A stretch of 50,783 bases of DNA from an uncultured Prochlorococcus sp. GTDB lineage: Bacteria > Cyanobacteriota > Cyanobacteriia > PCC-6307 > Cyanobiaceae. A program made the position numbers and the translations under genes. Numbering within the stretch: the stretch's first letter is position 1; the number at the start of each line of letters is the position of its first letter. This document shows, in pieces, positions 18,438 to 25,281 of the stretch. The stretch spans positions 1 to 50,783 of the forward strand of contig CACJPB010000006.1 of the NCBI GenBank assembly GCA_902595175.1, in the 5' to 3' direction. Below the pieces are notes generated by a model, which ran no database searches, was not told the origin of the DNA, and was given only the letters and a program-made list of their open reading frames with translations.

Positions 18438-18860
18438 ATGCAGCCTCGGACTGTTGAAGCTTTCACATAGTGACAGACATTTGACGGTAATTCAAAGTGC
18501 TCCAGAAATTGAGCAAACTATCAGAGCTGACTTTATCTTAATCATTTTTAATGCTATTGATGCAGCAGCTTTAAATGGATCAAGCATCAGCCGATAGGCG
18601 TTTTTAACACTTCGGGCATCAACTGCGTGAAGATTGCGACTAATGGCGGGACTCCAGATTTAGACGATTTGATTGACCTTCAAAAATCTGTTTTTATATA
18701 TAATGCAGATGTTGGATCAGCAGCTTTTGTAACTAATAGCAAGGTTGAAGGAGTGCTATCAAAGCTCAAGGATAGTAATGGCTAATACTTATTAAGTCCA
18801 TATGGAAATGAGTTAGGACAGCAGCAAATCTTATCAAGAAGATTAGAGATCAGAACATAA
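18438..18860 (+). pseudogene. HK97-type phage major capsid protein, broken
   Basis: Reading three shifted segments in order gives a recognisable HK97-fold major capsid protein. From 18438 the frame reads MQPRTVEAFT, then stops. A two-base shift restores SDRHLTVIQSAPEIEQTIRA, then DAAALNGS. A second shift near 18590 restores QPIGVFNTSGINCVKIATNG, then DDLIDLQKSV, NADVGSAAFVTNSKVEGVLS, and LKDSNG followed by TAA where Gln is expected. The same frame continues YLLSPYGNELGQQQILSRRL and ends at 18858-18860. The Asn-Gly-Ser, GVxNTSGI, DDLxDLxK and TNSKVxGxLxxLKD pieces are in the right order for the family. At least three lesions show it is dead. Its codon choice is less AT-biased than the neighbours, as expected for a phage-derived gene. 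Confidence 0.8.
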
Positions 18861-18977
18861 TACTTTATGGCTAGAGGAAATGATTAAAGAGATTGAAAAG
18901 ATTGAAGATACGAATAACAATATATCTGATGCTGCTTAATCTACGATGGTTTGTGATTAATGATATTTATTGAGTAA

Positions 18978-19076
18978 TCAATTATAAATTACCAACAATA
19001 ATATTATTCCACCTATACCAAGAATTGCATGGTATGGGTCATAATGATTCTGCCAAAGCTCCTTTAAAAATTCCAT
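18978..19076 (-). CDS. 32-residue single-span membrane peptide
   Basis: An ATG frame of 32 codons reads a polar N-terminal half (MEFLKELWQNHYDPYHAI) followed by a single hydrophobic span GIGGIILLLVIYN that runs to the stop. This is the shape of the small one-helix membrane proteins common in picocyanobacteria. No Shine-Dalgarno sequence is visible, which is normal for this lineage. It lies between the capsid relic and the HAD phosphatase. Function is unknown. Confidence 0.5.
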   Translation of the reverse strand: MEFLKELWQNHYDPYHAILGIGGIILLLVIYN

Positions 19077-19080
19077 TAAT

Positions 19081-19116
19081 TTAGTCTTTGGGTCGAGTTA
19101 ATATCAAGCGTTTCAT
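19081..19116 (-). other. MKRL-type orphan gene start (11 codons)
   Basis: The - strand reads MKRLILTRPKD and stops, and its upstream bases match the start of the gene at 20520 (shared AAGCGTTTCATTTA on the + strand). I read it as a stray copy of a gene start or a very short leader just upstream of the 32-residue membrane peptide, not as a functional gene. Confidence 0.35.
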
Positions 19117-19186
19117 TTATTTGTTTTATTGGAAGAATTACCTAAGGAAAAAATATTAGAAGAATTAGCAAATTTATTAGATGGAT

Positions 19187-19864
19187 TTAAAATCCTTTAT
19201 ATAACTTTAAATAATAAATAATTTCTGATAAATCATTAATTTTTTGAATCTTTTCTTGGTTAAATTCATTTATTAATTTATTTAGTATTTCAATATCTTT
19301 TGAAAAAAACATTAAATTACATTCCGCTTTAAGTCCTGAGATAGATCCTGCATATGAGTCTTCTATAACCCATGATTTCCTTGGATCTACATCCAATATT
19401 TTTAATGCTCTCAAATAAGGATCAGGCGAAGGCTTGCCATCAGAAATGAATTTATCATCTCCAAGAACCTTTGTATTGAATAAATTTAACCAGGGATTTG
19501 CAGAGCTTTTTATTTTAAAACTTTCACTACTACTACTTGTTACTAGTGCAATAGGTAATTTTGTATTTATACAAAATTTGATTAATTCTATTGCTCCTTT
19601 AAAAGGTTTTGCTTTAGTAAGTACTTTATCTACTTTTAACTTTTGAGTAATGAGTAATTCTTCTATTGTGATTTCTTCATTTATCCATTTGAAAACTTTT
19701 TTTGCGCAATCTATTCTTCTTCTTCCTTTTAATTCTAGTAATTTATCGTTTGATAAATAGTAATTATATTCTTTTGCGGTTTCATACCAGGCATTAGCTA
19801 GTAATGGTTCTGTATCTAGTAATACCCCATCTAAATCAAAAAGAATTGCTTCTGGTAATTCCAT
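19187..19864 (-). CDS. HAD-superfamily phosphatase (beta-phosphoglucomutase-like)
   Basis: This is a 225-residue HAD subfamily IA hydrolase. Motif I is ILFDLDGVLLDTEPLLANAW (nucleophile and acid Asp), motif II is ALVTSSSSESFKIK (Ser/Thr), motif III Lys lies in DGKPSPDPYLRAL, and motif IV is SWVIEDSYAGSISG (acidic pair ED). The cap after motif I is alpha-helical, as in beta-phosphoglucomutase and sugar-phosphate phosphatases. The substrate is likely a small phosphorylated sugar, but the motifs do not decide which. It is an intact gene surrounded by relics. Confidence 0.88.
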   Translation of the reverse strand: MELPEAILFDLDGVLLDTEPLLANAWYETAKEYNYYLSNDKLLELKGRRRIDCAKKVFKWINEEITIEELLITQKLKVDKVLTKAKPFKGAIELIKFCINTKLPIALVTSSSSESFKIKSSANPWLNLFNTKVLGDDKFISDGKPSPDPYLRALKILDVDPRKSWVIEDSYAGSISGLKAECNLMFFSKDIEILNKLINEFNQEKIQKINDLSEIIYYLKLYKGF

Positions 19865-19974
19865 CTTTATAGAAATATTTTTTTATTTGCTTTTAAAATT
19901 TGGAATATCTTTTTAAAGATAGCTTATTAAAAGGAGATAATTGCCCCTTATTTTAGATCGACTGTCAAAAGTAT

Positions 19975-20007
19975 TTAATATAGCGGTGCAAGTAGTAAGC
20001 GTTTCAT
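19975..20007 (-). other. MKRL-type orphan signal-peptide start (10 codons)
   Basis: The - strand reads MKRLLLAPLY and stops. MKRLLLAP is a typical beginning of exported proteins in this lineage, so this looks like the surviving 5' tip of a lost secreted-protein gene. Its upstream bases are shared with the intact gene that starts at 20520. Confidence 0.4.
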
Positions 20008-20025
20008 TTAAAAACCACAAGTGAC

Positions 20026-20520
20026 TTAATCGCATTTTTTCTTTCGATATATTTTCTGCATTTCTTTTTGTTCTGATAAATAATCTTCTTTTGCTTGTTT
20101 ATTAATTTGATCATATTTGGCTTTAAATTTTTCTATAAGAGCTTGAGCATTTTGTCTTCTTTCTTCGGGCATAAAATCAAAATCTTCATCACTATAATTT
20201 CCACTTTTTAAGATAGTTTCAAACAAATAACATTCACTAGATAAATCAATATCAAATTCTTTTATAAAGAAATATTCATTACATAAGCTTTCTATTTCAT
20301 AAGGACTATCAAAAAGATCCTCCCATTTTGTCTCTATTGCATAAATTTTGGTAATTTGATCATAAGCAAATTCTTTGCTTTGTTTCGCAAATGATATTTT
20401 TTGCTGATAATCATTTTTTGATTTATTTATTGCAAATTTAAGGTCTTCGCATAATATTGCTTTATCGTTTCCAAAACCAAATATAAGTGGGAAAACAATA
20501 AATAAAGCTAAGCGTTTCAT
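20026..20520 (-). CDS. Secreted protein of unknown function
   Basis: This 164-residue protein starts with a signal peptide (MKRLALFIVFPLIFGFGNDK). The mature part is charged and mostly helical, with three Cys residues inside (CEDLKF, SLCNEYF, SSECYLF) and one near the end (KKKCD), so a disulfide-linked periplasmic protein is possible. No family was recognised. The ATG directly follows the stop of the gene at 20521-20751 (TAAATG), so the two are probably translated from one message. Confidence 0.6.
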   Translation of the reverse strand: MKRLALFIVFPLIFGFGNDKAILCEDLKFAINKSKNDYQQKISFAKQSKEFAYDQITKIYAIETKWEDLFDSPYEIESLCNEYFFIKEFDIDLSSECYLFETILKSGNYSDEDFDFMPEERRQNAQALIEKFKAKYDQINKQAKEDYLSEQKEMQKIYRKKKCD

Positions 20521-20751
20521 TTAATCGTTGACTTTTTGGTCTAATAATTCTTTTAATTCCTTTGGTAAGTTTAAAAAAGAATCTCTTAAATTTTCATTCT
20601 TTTTTCCTATATGCAGTATCCACTCTTTAAATTCTTCTGCTATTGCATAACTGTGTTCATATCTTTCTAGATTATCCATAACAGAAATTCTTTTAGTAGC
20701 CCAACAAGTCGCTATATCAATTCTTTTTTTTTGTTTAGTATTTACTGCCAA
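20521..20751 (-). CDS. Small protein of unknown function
   Basis: The open frame from TTG at 20751 gives 76 residues, while the first ATG at 20679 gives 52 residues (MDNLERYEHSYAIAEEFKEW onward). The ATG start is attractive because that part alone has clear helical, acidic character (NLPKELKELLDQKVND at the end). The TTG start overlaps the preceding small gene by 10 bases and would be coupled to it. No family was recognised. Confidence 0.55.
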   Translation of the reverse strand: MAVNTKQKKRIDIATCWATKRISVMDNLERYEHSYAIAEEFKEWILHIGKKNENLRDSFLNLPKELKELLDQKVND

Positions 20752-20906
20752 AATTCATCTAATGCATCAAACACTCTGTTGAGATAATCGTTTGCTCCTA
20801 TACATTCCCATTTCCCCTTTTCACCAATCGCACATTTGTAGTGCAGTTCTCTCTTGAGTTGCATTAGTTTATTGATCATAGCAACCTTGTCTAGTCTCCC
20901 GTTCAT
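20742..20906 (-). CDS. 54-residue conserved-looking small protein
   Basis: An ATG frame of 54 codons reads MNGRLDKVAMINKLMQLKRE, then a segment with two Cys residues (HYKCAIGEKGKWECIGAND), then an amphipathic end (YLNRVFDALDEFWQ). Composition, the Cys pair and the lack of low complexity argue for a real gene. It starts 3 bases inside the end of the repeat-bearing gene at 20903 and its stop overlaps the next frame. I do not know its function. Confidence 0.65.
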   Translation of the reverse strand: MNGRLDKVAMINKLMQLKRELHYKCAIGEKGKWECIGANDYLNRVFDALDEFWQ

Positions 20907-21133
20907 AGTAATTCCCTAGCTTCTGTCAATATTTGATTCTTTAAAAAAACAAGCGCGTCTAGTTTTTCCTCTTTTTCTTCATAATTTTCAAATTTCATTT
21001 CTGCAATTTCAACAATTGCTTTATCAACCTTTTTAAGCTGTTTCTTAATAACTCCCTTTTTTAGCTGTTTCTTAATAACTCCCTTTTTAAGTTGTTTTTT
21101 AATAATCATTTTTGGTATTATGGTTGATTCCAT
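20903..21133 (-). CDS. Small basic protein with a triple 9-residue repeat
   Basis: This is a 76-residue protein with a Lys-rich N-terminal half made of three copies of IKKQLKKGV (third copy ends VD), then an acidic coiled-coil-like half (VEIAEMKFENYEEKEEKLDA). The repeat is exact at DNA level in the first two units (27-base period). It overlaps the following 54-residue gene by four bases (20903-20906). No family was recognised. Slippage expansion of an amphipathic helix is a simple explanation. Confidence 0.55.
   Translation of the reverse strand: MESTIIPKMIIKKQLKKGVIKKQLKKGVIKKQLKKVDKAIVEIAEMKFENYEEKEEKLDALVFLKNQILTEARELL
21029..21109 (-). repeat. 27-base tandem repeat, three copies, in-frame
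   Basis: Three consecutive 27-base units (21029-21055, 21056-21082, 21083-21109) encode the repeated IKKQLKKGV. Units one and two differ at about one base and unit three has diverged a little more, so the duplication is fairly recent. Confidence 0.85.
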
Positions 21134-21272
21134 TGGAATTACCTTTTTTCTTTATATTCTCTTTCTTTTCTTCAAAATGCGAGTCCCTCACTTTAAATTC
21201 TGGTTAAATTATCTACATAATATCGTTAAGAATATAGTTACCGCTCTTTCAATTTAATTTAATTTAATTTAA

Positions 21273-22391
21273 TCAATCATTGGGTTTGTCATTCTTTCTG
21301 ATCAATTGGTCTAAAGTTTTTTGATCAGAGACGACAATAAAATCATCAAAATGGATAGATTGATCGGGGTATTCGATTCCAATTTGTTTTCCCGAGTGTC
21401 TATAAACACCTATTCTCACATTAGTACCAGTGTATTTTCCTTTCCAGTCAGATGTTATACCTTTGTAATCAAATATTAATTTCTTATCTTTGAAGACTTT
21501 TACAAAACCATCATCATCCTTTGTATTGTAGATTCCAATTTTATACGTGCTCCATTCACCTAATTGAGTCACACTAAATGTTTTGTTTGGTGTGAGTTTA
21601 AAATTATTTTTTATTTTTTTTTCACCTCTAGTTTTTTCATTACGCACAAACCAATTTGAATCATTTTTTTTATATTTTATATCAATGCGATGCTTAATAT
21701 TATCTTCTTTATTCCTTCTATTGAAACCAGTACCGGCAGTATTACCTGCTATTTTTAATGTTTTTCCAGTGTCATCAAAACTTATTCTTACAAGAGGATG
21801 CGTTCTCATATATACATGTCGATTTTTAAATTCAAAGAACGTTACTCTGCCATCTGTATGTTTAAAATCTTTAGGAAGTCTTGTTTTAAAACCAATCCAT
21901 ATTTCTTTATTTAAAGTGCTTCTTTGCTTTGTCTCAAATATTGCTCTTTCTGTTTCTTTTCCTGAACCTTCTTTAAGAGGATCATTATTCCATCCATGTT
22001 TCACTGTAACTTCAAGGTACTTATTGCCATCAAGATCTTTTTTAATTCTAAATGGTTTTAAACCTGCTCCCTTATCGTAGATTCGAAATATTTGGTTGAA
22101 TGATTTTTCTGTACCCCCACCAGAAGGAGAATTTGATGATGAAGGGTTAGGGTTGGCAACTTTTAATTTTCCTTCTTCTTGTTTTTCAAAGTCTTCAGAA
22201 AAATTCCAAGGAGATTTTGTTTTTTTATCTACAGAATCTGGAACAGGTACCTTTTCCCATGAGTATGAATTACCAGTGGTAAAAGACATCAATACTAGAA
22301 AAATGCATAATAATTTTTTCACAAAAAGAGAGGTTTTTATCTCTCCAATTTTATATCGACTTTCAATCACCGTAACTATTCTATTGGCCAT
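21273..22391 (-). CDS. Secreted polysaccharide-lyase-like protein
   Basis: A secreted protein that resembles the heparin-lyase-I-like polysaccharide lyase family (jelly-roll lectin-like fold). Visible pieces are YLEVTVKHGWNNDPLK, a Lys-Glu-Thr-Glu-Arg stretch, IWIGFKTRLPKDFKHTDGRV, LVRISFDDTG, LGEWSTYKIGIYN, a V-x-V-F-K-D-K-K-L strand, and VRIGVYRHSGKQIGIEYPDQ followed by HFDDF. A Ser/Pro/Gly linker follows the signal peptide (KKLLCIFLVLMSFTTGNSYS). The frame is open further upstream only from a TTG. I place the start at the ATG at 22391, though a GTG at 22322 would give a tidier signal peptide. It may cut or bind an acidic glycan. The catalytic residues cannot be assigned by eye. Confidence 0.6.
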   Translation of the reverse strand: MANRIVTVIESRYKIGEIKTSLFVKKLLCIFLVLMSFTTGNSYSWEKVPVPDSVDKKTKSPWNFSEDFEKQEEGKLKVANPNPSSSNSPSGGGTEKSFNQIFRIYDKGAGLKPFRIKKDLDGNKYLEVTVKHGWNNDPLKEGSGKETERAIFETKQRSTLNKEIWIGFKTRLPKDFKHTDGRVTFFEFKNRHVYMRTHPLVRISFDDTGKTLKIAGNTAGTGFNRRNKEDNIKHRIDIKYKKNDSNWFVRNEKTRGEKKIKNNFKLTPNKTFSVTQLGEWSTYKIGIYNTKDDDGFVKVFKDKKLIFDYKGITSDWKGKYTGTNVRIGVYRHSGKQIGIEYPDQSIHFDDFIVVSDQKTLDQLIRKNDKPND

Positions 22392-22473
22392 AACAAATAC
22401 ATTTACCCCCTTTCCAGTTTGAACATTTTTTCTTTTTGCATTTCTTTTGCTTTTTCTTTTTCTTATCAGCCAT
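22381..22473 (-). CDS. 30-residue Lys/Cys-rich peptide
   Basis: An ATG frame of 30 codons has 13 Lys and four Cys: it opens MADKKKKKQKKCKKKKCSNW and ends with a CIC segment before YGQ. The Cys pattern is C-x4-C-x7-C-x-C, which could bind a metal. The frame lies in a different phase from the lyase gene and overlaps its ATG by 11 bases. A weak hairpin (AGAGA, TCTCT) followed by T-runs comes just downstream. Function is unknown, and similar Lys-rich micro-proteins are a feature of this lineage by my recollection. Confidence 0.55.
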   Translation of the reverse strand: MADKKKKKQKKCKKKKCSNWKGGKCICYGQ

Positions 22474-22515
22474 CCCAAAAACGTTTACTAGTATTTAAAT
22501 CTTTTTTTTAATTCT

Positions 22516-23471
22516 CTAATTTTTTATGTCATAAATCCTTTCAGCATCAAAGTAAGCAATCTTTTTAGAAACTTCTTCAGGTAATTGAATTAAAATATCA
22601 CGATAAATCCTTACTATTTTTGAATATTTTTTCCAGCGGTGCTTTTTATGCGCATCAGTGGCAAATAACAATTTATCTTTATACTCGATTAAGATTTCTT
22701 TCCATTCATCTTTTACTTGCTTTTCATCATTTAAAAATCCAGGCCCAAATTTAGATTGTTTAATAGGATCAGAGATGTTTCCTTTATCTCTACTTTTTTT
22801 CGATATCGTCATATATACATTGTCATGTGTTGAAAGGATTAATTTAACCTGTTTTGGACTCCCAAAACCCATATGAGGTATTATGAATTTTTGATTTGGG
22901 AAATCAAGGAAAAGTTTAGAAAATTTAGGCCAATCTCTTTCCCAATCATAAAACTCCTAATGTGTCATAACAGGAATATTCTTTGAAGAAAACTTCACTA
23001 AAAAGTCAGTAAACCCTTTTCCTGATGGGTCTAAATATGTTTCTCCTGATTCATGCTGTCTACGATGAGTCTTATCTGCATGAGTGAATAAGATTTCTCC
23101 TACAAAAGAATATTTACTTTATCAATATTTTTCAAAGTTCGCTTTACAAATGATTTATCAATGTCATTTTCATGAAAAAAATACTTTGGTGCACCAAGCA
23201 CTATTAAGTCTTTGTTGTCTCTATGCAAATTGAGTAATGCTTTTTCATTTTCACCTAAGTATTTTCTACTTCTGGCAAAAAGAGCAATCTTATAAATTCC
23301 AGCATCTCTCACTCTAGAAATAGATTTTTCAAATCCTGGTCTTTCATCTAATTGGGCCATTGCATCAAAAAGCGGGCCGTCATAAAAATAGACTTCAAAG
23401 GTGGATAAAAGGGCAGTAAATATTCCAATTTTGAATAATTTTTTAATGTTGGAAAAAGTATTGATATACAA
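22516..23471 (-). pseudogene. Amidohydrolase-family (TIM-barrel) gene, two lesions
   Basis: Two open pieces and the DNA between them join into one protein. The 5' piece has a signal-like start, then YFYDGPLFDAMAQLDERPGF and RVRDAGIYKIALFARSRKYL. At about 23108 a one-base loss in an A-run shifts the frame. Correcting it gives YSFVGEILFTHADKTHRRQH, and then DFLVKFSSKNIPVMTH followed by TAG where Trp is expected. The frame continues EFYDWERDWPKFSKLF and IIPHMGFGSPKQV, and ends with LLFATDAHKKHRWKKYSKIV. The THAD, MTH and FATDAH parts look like metal-ligand positions of the family. The gene is inactive unless both lesions are sequence errors. Confidence 0.7.
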
Positions 23472-23476
23472 TTACT

Positions 23477-23641
23477 TTAGTATCCGAATGAAGCAAAAAA
23501 ATCATCCTCTTTATATGGAGTTGTATCAATCCATTCTGGAGGATAATCCCCAAGTTTGACGTATTGATAAAGCTTATCTAAATCTGGATCATAATAAGTG
23601 TCATTAATTCTTGGATCAGTTATTACTTTGCTTGGATGCAT
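23477..23641 (-). CDS. 54-residue acidic small protein
   Basis: An ATG frame of 54 codons reads MHPSKVITDPRINDTYYDPD and later LYQYVKLGDYPPEWIDTTPY, ending KEDDFFASFGY. It is rich in Asp, Tyr and Pro, unlike the random AT-rich frames around it, so I accept it as real. No domain was recognised. It stands alone between the amidohydrolase pseudogene and the OstA-like gene. Confidence 0.65.
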   Translation of the reverse strand: MHPSKVITDPRINDTYYDPDLDKLYQYVKLGDYPPEWIDTTPYKEDDFFASFGY

Positions 23642-23761
23642 AATAATAATTATTTCTACTCTTCCCTTATAGATTATTTAGATTAAAGCAGCTTTAAATC
23701 TCATTTAAAATTTCCTTACAAAGAAAATATATAAATTTTTTTTTCAAAAGCAAGCCTTTAT

Positions 23762-24130
23762 TTAGAATTTAATTTTTGTTGTTACTCTGTTTTTATTTTG
23801 AGATTTGAATTCAAAAAGTCCTGTATCAGTAAATATTGTCAATTCATCTCCAGATGTTTCTTGAATTGATAATCCTTCTGATTCTAAGTTTTTAATAAAT
23901 ACATTTCCAAATAGTTTTAAAGTTTTTGAATCATTATCGTAAGTAAGCTTATCTGAGAAGGCTTCAAAATCATCCTTAGTCCTTTTAATAACTACATTTC
24001 CAATAGCCTCTAAATAACCTTTTAAAGTATTTTTTTGAGAATCAGATGTAATTGTGTAATTAGTTAATTCCTCCGCAAAAGAGAATTCAGCTAATAGAAA
24101 TAAAAACGATGCAAGAAGTACTCTTTTCAT
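23762..24130 (-). CDS. OstA/LptA-like periplasmic protein
   Basis: This 122-residue protein has a signal peptide (MKRVLLASFLFLLAEFSFAE) and a single OstA-like beta domain: YLEAIGNVVIKRTKDDFEAF, SDKLTYDNDSKTLKLFGNVF. The A-x-G-x-V, A-x-S-D-x-L-x-Y and L-x-G-N-V pattern is that of the LptA/OstA N-terminal domain, which carries lipopolysaccharide across the periplasm. It is short for a full LptA (about 170-185 residues), so it may be a reduced LPS-transport protein or a relative with another lipid partner. It directly follows the cytochrome gene with no gap. Confidence 0.75.
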   Translation of the reverse strand: MKRVLLASFLFLLAEFSFAEELTNYTITSDSQKNTLKGYLEAIGNVVIKRTKDDFEAFSDKLTYDNDSKTLKLFGNVFIKNLESEGLSIQETSGDELTIFTDTGLFEFKSQNKNRVTTKIKF

Positions 24131-24484
24131 TTACTCCCAACCCTTTTCTGCATTTTGAATAATCCATTGTGCAAGAACCTTATCCTCATCATCGTTTAAT
24201 TTATTTTTATAACCTTTCATAAAACCTATCCCATCATTAGCAATTTTTGTTATTGAATTTACATCTGCTATTCCTCTTTTTTCAAGGTCGGAAAGTTTTA
24301 ATGATTTGGATCCTTTAAGAACGACTGATCCACCTTTTACATGGCAGCCTGCACAAACATTTCTAAAAATTGTTTCTCCATCTTTAATATCAGAAGCCAT
24401 TAGATATCTATTTTGCAAAAAGGTTTGAAAAATAATTATTAAAGTTATTACAGGAATTACAAATAGAAATTTAAATATTTTCAT
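24131..24484 (-). CDS. Cytochrome c6-like c-type cytochrome
   Basis: A 117-residue class I c-type cytochrome with an N-terminal hydrophobic export segment (FLFVIPVITLIIIFQTF). The haem site is NVCAGCHVKGG (C-A-G-C-H), and the likely sixth ligand is the Met in GIGFMKGYKNKLNDDE. The closing helix DKVLAQWIIQNAEKGW matches cytochrome c6. It would act as a lumenal or periplasmic electron carrier. Whether it is the main PetJ donor to photosystem I or a c6B/c6C-type variant cannot be decided here. It abuts the OstA-like gene and is 20 bases from the upstream lipoprotein. Confidence 0.85.
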   Translation of the reverse strand: MKIFKFLFVIPVITLIIIFQTFLQNRYLMASDIKDGETIFRNVCAGCHVKGGSVVLKGSKSLKLSDLEKRGIADVNSITKIANDGIGFMKGYKNKLNDDEDKVLAQWIIQNAEKGWE

Positions 24485-24504
24485 TTTATCTAGTTGACCT
24501 AAGA

Positions 24505-24906
24505 CTAATTTAACTTGTAATTAGTCTTGATTGTTTTAATTACCGATTTCTTAGGATCTTTATTTGGATAACAATTAACAATTCTATATTTACCACCTTT
24601 TCTATCTGTCTCAACGAGAGTAAATTGAACAAATTTTTCTTTTTCAACATTTGAAAAATCTTTGACTTCTATTTTGACGATTTCTTCATTATCACTTTCA
24701 ATTATTCTGGATTTACCTCCACAAAGACGAACAGCAGTTTCTTTAGTTACATAAAATAATTTTTTTTCATCAGTAATGGATGATTCACCTTTCGTGATCG
24801 AAATTTCATCTTTTGTAATGGATAAATCATCTTGGTTAATGGATAATTCATCTTTTGTACTGCAAGAAGTAAGAATAAGAATAAATACAAACAGTAGCTT
24901 TTTCAT
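24505..24906 (-). CDS. Lipoprotein with four heptapeptide repeats
   Basis: This 133-residue protein has a lipoprotein signal (MKKLLFVFILILTSC, lipobox LTSC with Cys 15). Residues 19-46 are four 7-residue units: DELSINQ, DDLSITK, DEISITK, GESSITD. The rest is a small beta-rich domain with two Cys (VRLCGGKSRIIE and YRIVNCYPNKD). No family was recognised. It is probably co-transcribed with the cytochrome and OstA-like genes. Confidence 0.65.
   Translation of the reverse strand: MKKLLFVFILILTSCSTKDELSINQDDLSITKDEISITKGESSITDEKKLFYVTKETAVRLCGGKSRIIESDNEEIVKIEVKDFSNVEKEKFVQFTLVETDRKGGKYRIVNCYPNKDPKKSVIKTIKTNYKLN
24769..24852 (-). repeat. 21-base degenerate tandem repeat, four copies
   Basis: Four in-frame 21-base units encode the seven-residue D-E-x-S-I-T-K repeats just after the lipobox of the lipoprotein. 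The units are similar but not identical, so the array is not very recent. Confidence 0.75.
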
Positions 24907-24914
24907 ATTTTTTT

Positions 24915-25067
24915 TTAAATGAGGAATTCACTTGTAATTGCTTTTAATTGTTTTTTATTTAGTTGGGTAAGATAGCTATGAATTTCATTTCTAAGTAATC
25001 TGTCTTCAACTCTTTTACTTTCAAGAATTGAAAATGTAATGAAGTTAATAAGTTGATTTTTGTTCAT
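24915..25067 (-). CDS. 50-residue small protein
   Basis: An ATG frame of 50 codons reads MNKNQLINFITFSILESKRV, then EDRLLRNEIHSYLTQLNKKQ, ending LKAITSEFLI. The heptad-like spacing of Leu/Ile and the charge balance suggest a helical hairpin, not random sequence. No family was recognised. It lies just upstream of the lipoprotein gene and might lead that transcript. Confidence 0.55.
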   Translation of the reverse strand: MNKNQLINFITFSILESKRVEDRLLRNEIHSYLTQLNKKQLKAITSEFLI

Positions 25068-25281
25068 TTTTATCTTTTAGGTCTCTATTGTTAAATTTTA
25101 ATTAAATTCTTATTAAATAAACTTTTGACTATTAGAAAAAATATTTTATTTAAAAATTTAGAAATTTTTTAAACAAATTTATTTTTTACTTAATAACTTC
25201 TTAATCCAATTATTTTATTTAAATTGTCTTCTATATTTCTACGCCTTGAATATTGAAGACAATCATATAAAAAAATAATAA

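Noticed and set aside
21248-21270. Tandem AATTT units
   Set aside because: This is simple-sequence slippage in a spacer and has no link to a gene or element.
21583-22080. 165-codon + strand frame
   Set aside because: It is the exact antisense of the lyase-like gene, whose domain content is recognisable.
22322-22345. Hairpin AGAGA/TCTCT plus T-run after the 30-residue peptide, as a terminator
   Set aside because: The stem is only five A/T-G/C pairs and lies inside the lyase coding frame if the ATG at 22391 is used, so it is too weak to list as a terminator.
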